DNA of 16,599 nt from Rickettsiales bacterium (GTDB taxonomy: Bacteria > Pseudomonadota > Alphaproteobacteria > TMED109 > TMED131). The stretch covers positions 1 to 16,599 of the forward strand of contig NZFJ01000024.1 of the NCBI GenBank assembly GCA_002690625.1. Reading direction: 5' to 3'. The translations under genes were made by a program, and so were the position numbers. This document shows positions 9,292-16,598 of this stretch, in pieces (the stretch's first letter is position 1; every line of letters begins with the position of its first letter). The notes under the pieces are model-generated. The model was not told where the DNA came from. It saw only the letters and a list, made by a program, of their open reading frames with translations, and ran no database searches.

Positions 9292-9561
9292 GTGACGATG
9301 AACGTCAATGAAAAAAAAGAAATAATAAAAGAATATGGAAAAAAAGAAAATAATACTGGTTCAACTGAAGTGCAAGTAGCTCTTCTTACTAGTAAAATTA
9401 ATCAATTAAGTGAGCATTTTAAAATCAATAAAAAAGACCATCACTCAAGAAGAGGTTTATTAGGTATGATTAATAATAGAAGAAAATTACTAAAATACTT
9501 AAAGGGTAAAGACGAGTCTGGATATTTGTCACTTATTAAAAAACTCGGTCTTAGAAAATAA
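9292..9561 (+). CDS. rpsO: 30S ribosomal protein S15
   Basis: S15 is a primary binder of 16S rRNA in the 30S platform. The product of 89 residues has the exact usual length, with [20 protein letters not shown] at the N-terminal side, the DHHSRRGLL motif and a C-terminal [23 protein letters not shown] 9292 is preferred: it makes the N-terminus line up residue for residue with other S15 proteins up to the IKEY motif. GGAGG lies 4 bases before it; ATG 9298 (spacer 10) would give a protein two residues shorter. The 23-base gap to pnp holds no clear hairpin, unlike the E. coli rpsO-pnp junction. Confidence 0.96.
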   Translation: MTMNVNEKKEIIKEYGKKENNTGSTEVQVALLTSKINQLSEHFKINKKDHHSRRGLLGMINNRRKLLKYLKGKDESGYLSLIKKLGLRK

Positions 9562-9584
9562 TATTTATAAATTAAGGAAACTAA

Positions 9585-11678
9585 ATGTTTAAAATTACTA
9601 AAAAAACCCTAAACTGGGGTGGAAGAAATCTTACTATTGAAACTGGAAAGATGGCAAGACAAGCAGATGGAGCAGTAATTGTTACTTATGGAGAAACTAA
9701 AGTTTTAGCAACAGTAGTTGGGGTTAAGGATGGAGGAGCCTCTTATGATTTTTTTCCACTTACTGTTCATTATATTGAGAAATTTTATGCTGCAGGAAAA
9801 ATTCCAGGTGGTTATTTAAAGAGGGAAGGCAGACCCAGCGACAAGGAGACACTAACGTCGAGACTTATTGATAGGCCTATAAGACCATTATTTCCTAACG
9901 GTTTTAAAAATGAAGTACAGGTAATTTGTCAGGTTATAAATTATGATAAAGAGAATAATCCAGATATTCCTGCTATTATTGGTGCTTCAGCAGCGCTTAC
10001 TATTTCCGGTATACCTTTTCTTGGGCCTATAGCAGCAACAAGAGTAGCAAGAATTAATGATAAGCTTGTTTTAAATCCAACAATTGAAGAATTAAAAGAA
10101 ACTAGTCTAGATTTAGTAGTATCTGGAACAAAAAAAGGTGTTTTGATGGTTGAGTCTGAAGCTAATGAATTGAGTGAAGATATCATGTTAGAAGCTGTAG
10201 AATTTGGAAAAGAATCATACAAAAAAGTTTTAGATCTAATCATTGAAATAGCAAAAGAAACAGCAAAAGATCCTTGGATATTAGATACAATAGATTTATC
10301 AAACGAAGAAAAAGTTATTAAAGAAGAGATAAATAATGACATTAAAGAGGCTTACACAATAAAAGAAAAATCAAAAAGATCTGAAAAATTAAAAAATATA
10401 AATAAAAAAATTGAAGAGCTTGCCGAAGAAAAAGACATAGATTCTAATTTGTTAAACCAAGCATACGCCAAGTTTCAAAAGAATTTTGTTAGGAATCAGT
10501 TACTTGAAACAAAAAAAAGAATTGATGGAAGAAAAGTTGATGAAGTAAGAAATATAGATTGTGAAACAGGTTTATTATCCAGAACGCATGGTTCAGCATT
10601 ATTTACAAGAGGGGAAACTCAAGCTTTAGTTACACTAACTTTAGGTACCTCTGATGATGAGCAGATGGTTGATTCTCTAGATGGATTACATAAAGAGAGG
10701 TTTATGCTGCATTATAACTTTCCTCCTTTCTCAGTAGGAGAGGCTGGACGTATGGGTGGAACTGGAAGAAGAGAAATTGGACATGGAAAATTAGCGTGGA
10801 GAGCATTAAACCCAGTGTTACCTGAACCTGAAAAATTTCCTTACACGTTTCGTATAGTATCTGAAATAACTGAATCTAATGGCTCATCGTCAATGGCTAC
10901 TGTTTGCGGCGGTTCTTTGGCAATGATGAATGCTGGAGTTCCAGTTAAAAAGCAAGTTGCAGGAATTGCTATGGGATTAATAAAAGAGGGTAATAAATTT
11001 TTAGTACTTTCTGATATTTTAGGTGATGAAGATCATTTAGGAGATATGGATTTTAAAGTTGCTGGAACAAAAGACGGAATTACATCTTTGCAAATGGATA
11101 TAAAAATAGACTCCATAACAAAAAAAATAATGTCAGATGCTCTTAAACAAGCAAAAAAAGGAAGAATAGAAATTCTTAAAGAAATGGATAAAGAAATTAA
11201 TAAGCCTAATAAAAAAATGAATAGATATGCTCCTAAAATGAAGATTATGAATATTCATACTGATAAAATTAGAGAGGTTATAGGTTCAGGAGGTAAAGTA
11301 ATTAGAGAAATTGTAGAAGTATCAGGAGCAAAAGTAGATATCGATGACACAGGGACTATAAAAATTGCTTCCAGTGAACAAGATAGCATTGATAAAGCTG
11401 TACAATTAGTTCATGATATTGTAGATGAACCAGAAAATGGAAAAATATATGAAGGTAAAGTAGTAAAAATAATGGAATTTGGTGCTTTTGTTAACTTTTT
11501 AGGGAAAAAAGATGGACTAGTTCATATAAGTGCAATATCTGATGAAAGAGTAGAAAAAGTTTCTGATGTTGTTAATGAAGGTGATTTGGTTAAAGTAAAG
11601 GTTATTGGTTTTGATAAGAGAGGAAAAGTTAGACTTAGCATGAAAGATGTTGACCAAAAAACAGGAAAGGCTATTTAA
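9585..11678 (+). CDS. pnp: Polyribonucleotide nucleotidyltransferase (PNPase)
   Basis: PNPase degrades RNA 3' to 5' by phosphorolysis and is a core part of RNA turnover complexes. At 697 residues it is complete: a first RNase PH domain ([33 protein letters not shown]), a helical linker at about 240-305, and a second RNase PH domain holding the catalytic region ([33 protein letters not shown], and [20 protein letters not shown] with the metal-binding aspartates). A KH domain near 558-615 ([15 protein letters not shown]) and an S1 domain near 620-690 ([21 protein letters not shown]) follow. AAGGA precedes ATG 9585 at normal spacing. The next gene starts only 5 bases after the stop codon. Confidence 0.97.
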   Translation: MFKITKKTLNWGGRNLTIETGKMARQADGAVIVTYGETKVLATVVGVKDGGASYDFFPLTVHYIEKFYAAGKIPGGYLKREGRPSDKETLTSRLIDRPIRPLFPNGFKNEVQVICQVINYDKENNPDIPAIIGASAALTISGIPFLGPIAATRVARINDKLVLNPTIEELKETSLDLVVSGTKKGVLMVESEANELSEDIMLEAVEFGKESYKKVLDLIIEIAKETAKDPWILDTIDLSNEEKVIKEEINNDIKEAYTIKEKSKRSEKLKNINKKIEELAEEKDIDSNLLNQAYAKFQKNFVRNQLLETKKRIDGRKVDEVRNIDCETGLLSRTHGSALFTRGETQALVTLTLGTSDDEQMVDSLDGLHKERFMLHYNFPPFSVGEAGRMGGTGRREIGHGKLAWRALNPVLPEPEKFPYTFRIVSEITESNGSSSMATVCGGSLAMMNAGVPVKKQVAGIAMGLIKEGNKFLVLSDILGDEDHLGDMDFKVAGTKDGITSLQMDIKIDSITKKIMSDALKQAKKGRIEILKEMDKEINKPNKKMNRYAPKMKIMNIHTDKIREVIGSGGKVIREIVEVSGAKVDIDDTGTIKIASSEQDSIDKAVQLVHDIVDEPENGKIYEGKVVKIMEFGAFVNFLGKKDGLVHISAISDERVEKVSDVVNEGDLVKVKVIGFDKRGKVRLSMKDVDQKTGKAI

Positions 11679-11683
11679 CTTAT

Positions 11684-13096
11684 ATGTTAAAAAATCTCAA
11701 TTCTGTTCTAATATCTGGAAAAGAGGTACTTCCTTTGATAGAAGGAGGAAAAGGAGTAGCAGTGTCAAATGGTATATCCTCAGGCAGTTGGGCTTTAGCT
11801 GGAGGAGTAGGAACTTTTTCGGGTGTCAATGCTGATGATTACAGAAAAGACGGAAGTATTATCAGACAAATTTATAAGGGAAAAAATAGAAAAGAAAGAC
11901 ATCAAGAGCTAATAGATTATGGTATCAAGGGAGGCATAAAGCAGGCACAGATAGCTCATGAGGTAGCTTCAGGAAGTGGTAGAATTCACATAAATATTTT
12001 ATGGGAAATGGGAGGAGCACAAAAAATTTTAGAAAGTATTTTAGAAAAGACAAAAGGACTGGTTCATGGAGTTACATGTGGAGCAGGAATGCCATATAAA
12101 CTTGCTGAAATAGCATCAAAATTTAATGTTTTCTATTATCCTATAGTGTCATCAGCCAGAGCTTTTAAAATTTTATTTTTAAGAGCATACAAAAACTTTT
12201 TACCCAAATTAGGCGGAGTAGTTTATGAAGATCCGTGGTTAGCTGGAGGACATAATGGTTTATCAAATGTTGAAGATCCTAATAGGCCAGAAGATCCTTA
12301 TCAAAGAGTCAGCCTTTTGCGTAAGTTTATGAGGAGTGTTGGTTTAGATAATATTCCCATTGTTATGGCAGGAGGAGTTTGGCACTTATCAGAATGGAGC
12401 GATTGGATTGATAATCCAGAATTAGGTCCTGTAGTTTTCCAATTTGGAACTAGGCCATTACTTACAAAAGAAAGTCCTATACCCAAGGCTTGGAAAGAAA
12501 GACTTTTTACATTAAAGAAAGGAGAAATAAAGTTACATAGATTTAGCCCTACTGGGTTTTATTCTTCTGCAGTAAAGAATAAATTTATCTATGAACTGAT
12601 GTCTAGATTAGATAGAGAGTTTTCATTTTCTTCTAAAACTAATATAGAAGAAGAAAAAAAACATGATTTTAAAATTAATTTAGGTGAGAAAGAAAAAACT
12701 TATTTTATTAATAAGGATAATCTCCCAAATATAGAAAATTTTATTGAACAAGGTTTTACAGAACCTTTAAAGACACCTGACAGTACCTTCGTCATGGTTT
12801 CAAAAACTAAAGCGGAAGAAATAAAAAAAGATCAAACAGATTGCATGGGGTGTTTAAGCCAATGTAAATTTTCTAGTTGGAAAGATAGTGATAAATTTTC
12901 TACCGGAAAATTAGTAGATCCTAGAAGTTTTTGCATACAAAAAACCCTTCAGGATATTGCTCACGAAAATGAAGTAGAAAACCAGCTGATGTTCGCTGGC
13001 CATAATGCATGGAGATTCTCTAAAGATCCTTTTTATTCTAATAAGTTTATACCGTCTGTTAAAGAATTAATTGATAGAATATTAACAGGGTTATAA
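11684..13096 (+). CDS. Nitronate monooxygenase-like flavoprotein with C-terminal cysteine motif
   Basis: The N-terminal 300 residues form a TIM-barrel FMN enzyme of the 2-nitropropane dioxygenase / nitronate monooxygenase family. Seen are VSNGISSGSWALAGGVGTFS (29-48), AGGHNG with the likely catalytic base H190, MAGGVW (228-233) and the phosphate-binding stretch QFGTRPLL (253-260). The family oxidises nitronates, but many members are only FMN oxidoreductases (FabK-like), so the substrate is not known. At 470 residues it is over 100 longer than a usual NMO. The extension holds C387-x2-C390-x3-C394 and C417, a set that could bind [4Fe-4S] or zinc (inference). It follows pnp by 5 bases and precedes irr by a few, so it is probably transcribed with both. 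AGGAAAGG lies 13 bases upstream of the ATG, rather far. Confidence 0.82.
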   Translation: MLKNLNSVLISGKEVLPLIEGGKGVAVSNGISSGSWALAGGVGTFSGVNADDYRKDGSIIRQIYKGKNRKERHQELIDYGIKGGIKQAQIAHEVASGSGRIHINILWEMGGAQKILESILEKTKGLVHGVTCGAGMPYKLAEIASKFNVFYYPIVSSARAFKILFLRAYKNFLPKLGGVVYEDPWLAGGHNGLSNVEDPNRPEDPYQRVSLLRKFMRSVGLDNIPIVMAGGVWHLSEWSDWIDNPELGPVVFQFGTRPLLTKESPIPKAWKERLFTLKKGEIKLHRFSPTGFYSSAVKNKFIYELMSRLDREFSFSSKTNIEEEKKHDFKINLGEKEKTYFINKDNLPNIENFIEQGFTEPLKTPDSTFVMVSKTKAEEIKKDQTDCMGCLSQCKFSSWKDSDKFSTGKLVDPRSFCIQKTLQDIAHENEVENQLMFAGHNAWRFSKDPFYSNKFIPSVKELIDRILTGL

Positions 13097-13104
13097 AAAT
13101 TTTG

Positions 13105-13503
13105 ATGTATAAAATTACGGAAATATTAAAATATCTTAATTTAAGACCAACACTGCAAAGAAAAGCTATTTTAAACATTTTATTAAAAAATGGTAACTTT
13201 CACGTTACAGCTCAATCATTAGGTAAATTATTAAAAAAAAAAAAATATAACATTTCTACTGCAACCATTTATAATAATTTAAACGATTTATCAGATAAAG
13301 GTTTTTTAAAAAAAGTTGTAGTTGAAAAAAATAAAATGTGGTTTGATACAAATTTAAAAGCACACCACCATTTTTACGATGAGGAAGAAGACCGCTTAAT
13401 AGATATAGATAATAATAGTATCAATTTTTCAAAATTTCCAAAAATTCCAAAAGGAAAAAAGTTAGAATCAGTAGATGTTTTAATAAAAGTGAAAAAAATA
13501 TAG
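13105..13503 (+). CDS. irr: Irr-type Fur family iron/heme-responsive regulator
   Basis: Irr is the alphaproteobacterial Fur relative that senses heme status and represses or activates iron genes. The product has about 132 residues. The winged-helix part contains RPTLQRKAILNILL, HVTAQSLGKLL and the recognition helix ISTATIYNNLNDLSDKGFL (about 50-68). The dimerisation part has the HHH triplet at 87-89 that is typical of Irr rather than Fur or Zur, and a closing VDVLIKVKK. There is no cysteine at all, so neither a CxxC zinc site nor the GCPxH heme motif of the Bradyrhizobium protein is present. The start is uncertain: ATT 13099, TTG 13102 and ATG 13105 are consecutive and in frame. AGGG at 13087-13090 is best spaced (8) for ATT, while ATG is the conservative choice. 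An Irr-box palindrome follows the stop codon immediately. Confidence 0.87.
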   Translation: MYKITEILKYLNLRPTLQRKAILNILLKNGNFHVTAQSLGKLLKKKKYNISTATIYNNLNDLSDKGFLKKVVVEKNKMWFDTNLKAHHHFYDEEEDRLIDIDNNSINFSKFPKIPKGKKLESVDVLIKVKKI

Positions 13504-13520
13504 ATTAGAATCATTCTAAA
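13504..13520 (+). promoter_or_regulatory. Irr box (ICE-like palindrome)
   Basis: ATTAGAATCATTCTAAA is an inverted repeat with 6-bp arms TTAGAA / TTCTAA around TCA. It differs from the published alphaproteobacterial Irr-box pattern (TTTAGAA, three bases, TTCTAAA) only at its first base. It starts on the base after the irr stop codon and lies about 120 bases upstream of the rubrerythrin gene. It probably places that operon under Irr control; the promoter itself is not clear, with TTACAT at 13524-13529 as a possible -35 and TAGAAT at 13550-13555 as a weak -10. Confidence 0.72.
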
Positions 13521-13642
13521 CTATTACATTTTTCTATTAACGATATAGATAGAATAAATACTTATTAATTAAGATAATAAAAAATGATCTATTTTAAAAG
13601 ATCGTCGTATAAAAATTATTAATATAAATTATGAGGTTTAAT
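13521..13642 (+). promoter_or_regulatory. Leader region of the rubrerythrin operon
   Basis: This AT-rich stretch holds no gene. It contains a weak promoter-like pair (TTACAT at 13524 and TAGAAT at 13550, spacer 20), a short inverted repeat GATCT (13586-13590) / AGATC (13599-13603) and the rubrerythrin ribosome-binding site GAGG at 13633-13636. That site lies inside an ATG-starting frame at 13631, so it argues for the downstream ATG at 13643. Confidence 0.4.
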
Positions 13643-14062
13643 ATGTCACTATCTGATAGTAAAACAATAGAAAATTTAAAAGACGCTTTTGCGGGTGAAT
13701 CGCAAGCAAATAGAAGATACTTATATTTTGCATCTAAAGCAGATGTGGAAGGTTTTAATGATGCAGCAGCAGTTTTTAGATCTACCGCAGAAGGGGAAAC
13801 TGGTCATGCATTTGGGCATCTAGAATTTTTAGCAGAAGTAGGAGACCCTGCAACTGGTGAGCCTATAGGGTCAACTACTGACAATTTAAAAGCCGCAATT
13901 GCAGGAGAGACGCATGAATACACAGATATGTATCCAGGGATGGCTAGGACTGCAAGAGAAGAAGGTTTTGATGAAATCGCAGACTGGTTTGAAACTTTAG
14001 CAAAAGCTGAAAGAAGTCATGCTGGTAGATTTCAAAAGGCATTAGATACTTTAGCTGAATAG
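13643..14062 (+). CDS. Rubrerythrin-family diiron protein without rubredoxin domain
   Basis: Rubrerythrins reduce hydrogen peroxide at a diiron site in a four-helix bundle. The 139 residues contain all expected ligands: E19, E52-x2-H55, E89-x2-E92 and E123-x2-H126, the same pattern as in classical rubrerythrin. The C-terminal rubredoxin domain is missing and the protein has no cysteine, so electrons must come from another protein. ATG 13643 is chosen over ATG 13631 because GAGG sits 6 bases before it. The coding sequence is richer in Ala and Gly and less AT-rich than its neighbours, which suggests high expression. It is preceded by the Irr box and followed by a strong stem-loop, then by an Fe-S protein that could be its reductant (inference). 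The peroxide substrate is a family property, not shown here. Confidence 0.93.
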   Translation: MSLSDSKTIENLKDAFAGESQANRRYLYFASKADVEGFNDAAAVFRSTAEGETGHAFGHLEFLAEVGDPATGEPIGSTTDNLKAAIAGETHEYTDMYPGMARTAREEGFDEIADWFETLAKAERSHAGRFQKALDTLAE

Positions 14063-14071
14063 TTAATTTTA

Positions 14072-14099
14072 ATCGCAGTATCTTTATAGATACTGCGAT
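14072..14099 (+). terminator. Perfect 12-bp intercistronic stem-loop
   Basis: ATCGCAGTATCT and AGATACTGCGAT form a perfect 12-bp stem with a TTAT loop, starting 10 bases after the rubrerythrin stop. No T-run follows, so it is a poor intrinsic terminator. It may instead protect the 3' end of a rubrerythrin transcript from exonucleases or partly attenuate the downstream genes, which would give more rubrerythrin than Fe-S protein. Confidence 0.6.
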
Positions 14100-14126
14100 A
14101 TATAACAATATTTCCGTGGAAAAAAA

Positions 14127-15470
14127 ATGATTGTAGAAGGTGGTTTAAGAAAGCCTGAGAGAAATACAGTAGATTTAGATAGTAAAAGCTATTGGGATGC
14201 AGATGGTTTAGATTCAGAATTGAGAAGACAGTTTGATGTTTGTCATAGCTGTAGAAGATGTTTCAATTTATGCGATAGTTTTCCAAAACTATTTGATATG
14301 ATAGATGAATCTGATTCTATGGAATTAGATACAGTCGATTCTAATTCATTTAAAGGTGTAGTTGATGCATGTACACTTTGCGATATGTGTTTTATGGTTA
14401 GTTGCCCATATGTACCACCTCATCAATTTGCTATAGACATTCCATCTTTATTCATTAGATACAAAGCAATTGAAAATAAAAATAAAAATAAATTTATAGA
14501 TTCCCAGCTAGCTAAAACAGATAGGAATGGTAAACTAGGATTATTATTTCCTAAATTTTTTAATATTCTACTTTCTAAAAAAAATATTTTATTCAGAAAA
14601 ATTTTTTCTTATTTATTAGGTATAGATTTTACCGCAAAACTGCCAAAATTTAATAAAAGAACATTTAAAAAATACTTTTTAGAATTTAGTAGAAAAATAA
14701 AGCATAAAAAATTTTACAGCGAAAAAGTAATAATTTTTAGTAGCTGCTATGTAAATTATAATGACTCTAAAATAGGTGAGGCTATAGTTAAAGTTTTGGA
14801 TAAAAATAAAGTGTATATGGAGGAATATTATGCAGGTTGCTGTAAAATGCCTCAACTTGAACAGGGTAAAATTCATGAAGTAAAGTCAGAAGCACTGAAA
14901 ACAGCTGAAGCACTAAAGTCTAAAATAGATAGTGGATTTAAAATTATAGCACCAATAGCTTCTTGCGCCCTAATGTTAAAATCTCATTGGCCTCTTTTAT
15001 GTTCAGATGATAATAATGTTATTAATTTGTCCAAAAATACAATGGATATAGATGAATATATTTGGGATCTTAACAATAGAATTGGACTTGTAGAGGGCAT
15101 GAAACCTATAAAGAAAAATATTACATTACACAGCTCATGTCATAGTAGGGCTCAAAATATTGGTCCTAAATCTGCGCAAATATTAAAGTTAATTCCCCAC
15201 ACTAAAACAATTAATGTAGAGAAATGCTCAGGTCACGGTGGAACCTGGGGAATTAAAAAAAAATGGAACAGAACTGCCAGAAAAGTTGGTTTGTCAGGAG
15301 CCAAACAAGTTTTTAAAAATGAAGATTCAATTATATCTTCAACCTGTCCTTTAGCAGGTTTACATTTACAGGATATTAATGAAGAAAAAAAGATTAGTAA
15401 TTACAGAGATAAAATATATCATCCTGTAGAATTAATAGCTAAGTCTTACGGATTAATGGATAAGCAGTGA
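14127..15470 (+). CDS. Fe-S oxidoreductase with two [4Fe-4S] and two CCG domains (HdrD/GlpC-like)
   Basis: The 447-residue protein has two N-terminal ferredoxin-type motifs, C39-x2-C42-x2-C45-x3-C49 and C82-x2-C85-x2-C88-x4-C93-P, for two [4Fe-4S] clusters. Two CCG (cysteine-rich) domains follow, as in heterodisulfide reductase HdrD, GlpC and LutA-type proteins. The first has C207, C238-C239 and C280. The second has C338, C367 and C407, with the usual CC pair reduced to Cys-Ser (KCSGHGG). There is no clear membrane helix, so it is probably cytoplasmic or peripheral. GTGG at about 8 bases precedes ATG 14127. The gene lies between rubrerythrin and a DUF3501 gene; the context suggests electron transfer to rubrerythrin (inference). 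It is often annotated GlpC, but nothing here shows glycerol-3-phosphate dehydrogenase partners. Confidence 0.88.
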   Translation: MIVEGGLRKPERNTVDLDSKSYWDADGLDSELRRQFDVCHSCRRCFNLCDSFPKLFDMIDESDSMELDTVDSNSFKGVVDACTLCDMCFMVSCPYVPPHQFAIDIPSLFIRYKAIENKNKNKFIDSQLAKTDRNGKLGLLFPKFFNILLSKKNILFRKIFSYLLGIDFTAKLPKFNKRTFKKYFLEFSRKIKHKKFYSEKVIIFSSCYVNYNDSKIGEAIVKVLDKNKVYMEEYYAGCCKMPQLEQGKIHEVKSEALKTAEALKSKIDSGFKIIAPIASCALMLKSHWPLLCSDDNNVINLSKNTMDIDEYIWDLNNRIGLVEGMKPIKKNITLHSSCHSRAQNIGPKSAQILKLIPHTKTINVEKCSGHGGTWGIKKKWNRTARKVGLSGAKQVFKNEDSIISSTCPLAGLHLQDINEEKKISNYRDKIYHPVELIAKSYGLMDKQ

Positions 15471-15589
15471 AAAAAATACTTTCTGTAAATTTTAAAACGA
15501 GATTCAGAATGATTAGAGGTAATATTTCGGAAGATTCATATAGAGAATCAAGTCTAGAAAATATTTTAAAATACTTAGAAACAAAATAG
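15467..15589 (+). CDS. Unrecognised 40-residue small protein
   Basis: GTG 15467 overlaps the stop of the Fe-S gene by four bases (GTGA), a standard coupling junction, and the frame stays open for 40 codons to TAG 15587. The product begins MKKILSVNFKTRFRM and ends SSLENILKYLETK; it is basic at the N-terminus, mixed in charge afterwards, and has no cysteine or clear membrane helix. It fills almost all of the gap before DUF3501, whose ribosome-binding AGG overlaps the stop. Codon use (AGA for Arg, A/T-ending codons) resembles its neighbours. I do not recognise a family. It could be a real small operon member or a remnant; an internal ATG at 15509 would leave 26 residues. Confidence 0.55.
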   Translation: MKKILSVNFKTRFRMIRGNISEDSYRESSLENILKYLETK

Positions 15590-15598
15590 GATAAAAAT

Positions 15599-16198
15599 AT
15601 GAGAGAACTTAACACCATAGAAGCAAAAGATATATATAATAGAGAAGATTATAAATCTAAAAGAAAAAACCTAAGAAGTAAGATGGTATCAAGAAAAAAA
15701 AATAGAAGAATAGATATCGGTCCTTGTGTTACATTATATTTTGAAAATAGAGACACAATAATACATCAGATTAATGAAATGGTATTTATTGAAAATGGTG
15801 GAGATAACCAGATTAGAGAAGAAATAGATGCGTATAAATCTTTAGTGCCCGAAGGAAATGAATTAGTGGCTACGGTTATGGTAGAAATAGATAATCCAAT
15901 AAAAAGATCAGAGTTTTTGGGCAAAATGGGAGGATTTGAACAAACACTTGAGATTACTATCAACAAATTAAAATTAAATATATTAGGAAAGGCAGAACTG
16001 GATGTAGACAGAACCACAGATGATGGTAAGGCGTCATCAGTTCAATTTGTCCATTTTATATTTGACTCAGAACAAATTAAAGCTTTTAAAAGTTTAGATA
16101 ACGACGTGCAGATAGCTATTAACCATAGAAACTATAAGCATTCTACATTTTTGTCTTCTGAAAATATAAGTGAGTTATCTGGGGATTTTTCTAATTAG
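15599..16198 (+). CDS. DUF3501 family protein
   Basis: The 199-residue protein matches the DUF3501 pattern: an N-terminal Tyr/Arg-rich helix (REDYKSKRKNLRSKMVSRKK), then RRIDIGPCVTLYFENRDTI at about 36-54, HQINEMVFIEN, a YKSLVPEGNELVATVMVEID stretch near 79-98, and GKMGGFEQTL. The molecular function of the family is unknown. It is regularly found next to rubrerythrin and the HdrD/GlpC-like Fe-S protein in proteobacteria, as here, and so probably works with them in peroxide or redox metabolism. AGG at 15588-15590 lies 8 bases before the ATG. The last 8 bases overlap the convergent SH3-domain gene. Confidence 0.9.
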   Translation: MRELNTIEAKDIYNREDYKSKRKNLRSKMVSRKKNRRIDIGPCVTLYFENRDTIIHQINEMVFIENGGDNQIREEIDAYKSLVPEGNELVATVMVEIDNPIKRSEFLGKMGGFEQTLEITINKLKLNILGKAELDVDRTTDDGKASSVQFVHFIFDSEQIKAFKSLDNDVQIAINHRNYKHSTFLSSENISELSGDFSN

Positions 16199-16211
16199 AT
16201 CTATATCCCCA
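16180..16211 (+). terminator. Possible hairpin at the convergent gene ends
   Basis: TGGGGAT (16180-16186) can pair with ATCCCCA (16205-16211) across an 18-base loop that contains both stop codons. A run of eight T lies further on at 16220-16227, on the + strand side. The distance to the T-run and the large loop make it a weak terminator candidate. No other terminator is seen between the two genes. Confidence 0.35.
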
Positions 16212-16598
16212 TAAAGAAGTTTTTTTTAGGTATCCATTAACTTTGTTAATTTTAATTTTACAATATAATGGAAATCGTTTGTCATTACAGTTATGTTCCT
16301 TAATAATTACATCTTTTAAGACTTTAGCTTTAATTAATCCTTTCCTATCTTTTATAGTACTGTCTTTTATTACTATAATATTATTTTTATAGGAGATTAA
16401 GGTCTTATACAACCAACCTTTTGTTCCATCATGTAATTGAACATAAAAATAACCCTCACTTTTTTCTATGAATTTTAATGGTAATCCCGGATTAGAAATA
16501 ACCCATTTTACAGGATACCAATTACCAGGGCCAGCTCGAAGGTTTGCTTTAGTAGTTATATCTTTTATGCTAATATATTCTTTTGCATAATTGAACTT
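16191..16598 (-). CDS. Bacterial SH3-domain protein, 5' end beyond window
   Basis: Read on the minus strand, the frame is open from the right edge to the TAG at 16193-16191 (135 residues seen). The ATG at 16412 is internal: the conserved first SH3 repeat lies upstream of it, with TTKANLRAGPGNWYPVKWVI, GLPLKFIEK and DGTKGWLYKTLIS. The second repeat ends in YLKKTSLWGY, typical of the alphaproteobacterial family of short, usually secreted proteins with two SH3-like domains. A signal peptide, if present, lies outside the window. The role is unknown; such repeats usually bind cell-wall or surface ligands. The gene converges on DUF3501 and overlaps it by 8 bases. Two cysteines (in HNCND and LYCKI) could form a disulfide if it is exported (inference). 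Confidence 0.85.
   Translation of the reverse strand, partial: KFNYAKEYISIKDITTKANLRAGPGNWYPVKWVISNPGLPLKFIEKSEGYFYVQLHDGTKGWLYKTLISYKNNIIVIKDSTIKDRKGLIKAKVLKDVIIKEHNCNDKRFPLYCKIKINKVNGYLKKTSLWGYRSN

Noticed and set aside
9562..9584. An rpsO-pnp hairpin for PNPase autoregulation as in E. coli
   Set aside because: The spacer is 23 bases of AT-rich sequence with no inverted repeat of useful length.
9941..10342. Minus-strand reading frames within coding genes, such as this one inside pnp and others at 5492-5794, 7124-7393 and 15766-16017
   Set aside because: They lie opposite well-conserved genes, have Ser/Phe/Ile-rich shadow composition and lack ribosome-binding sites.
13586..13603. Inverted repeat GATCT / AGATC before rubrerythrin as a terminator or operator
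   Set aside because: There are only 5 bp of AT-rich stem and an 8-base loop, with no T-run and no match to a known operator I can name.
13631..13642. Rubrerythrin start at ATG 13631
   Set aside because: GAGG at 13633-13636 lies within those first codons and is ideally placed for ATG 13643; the extra MRFN is not typical of the family.
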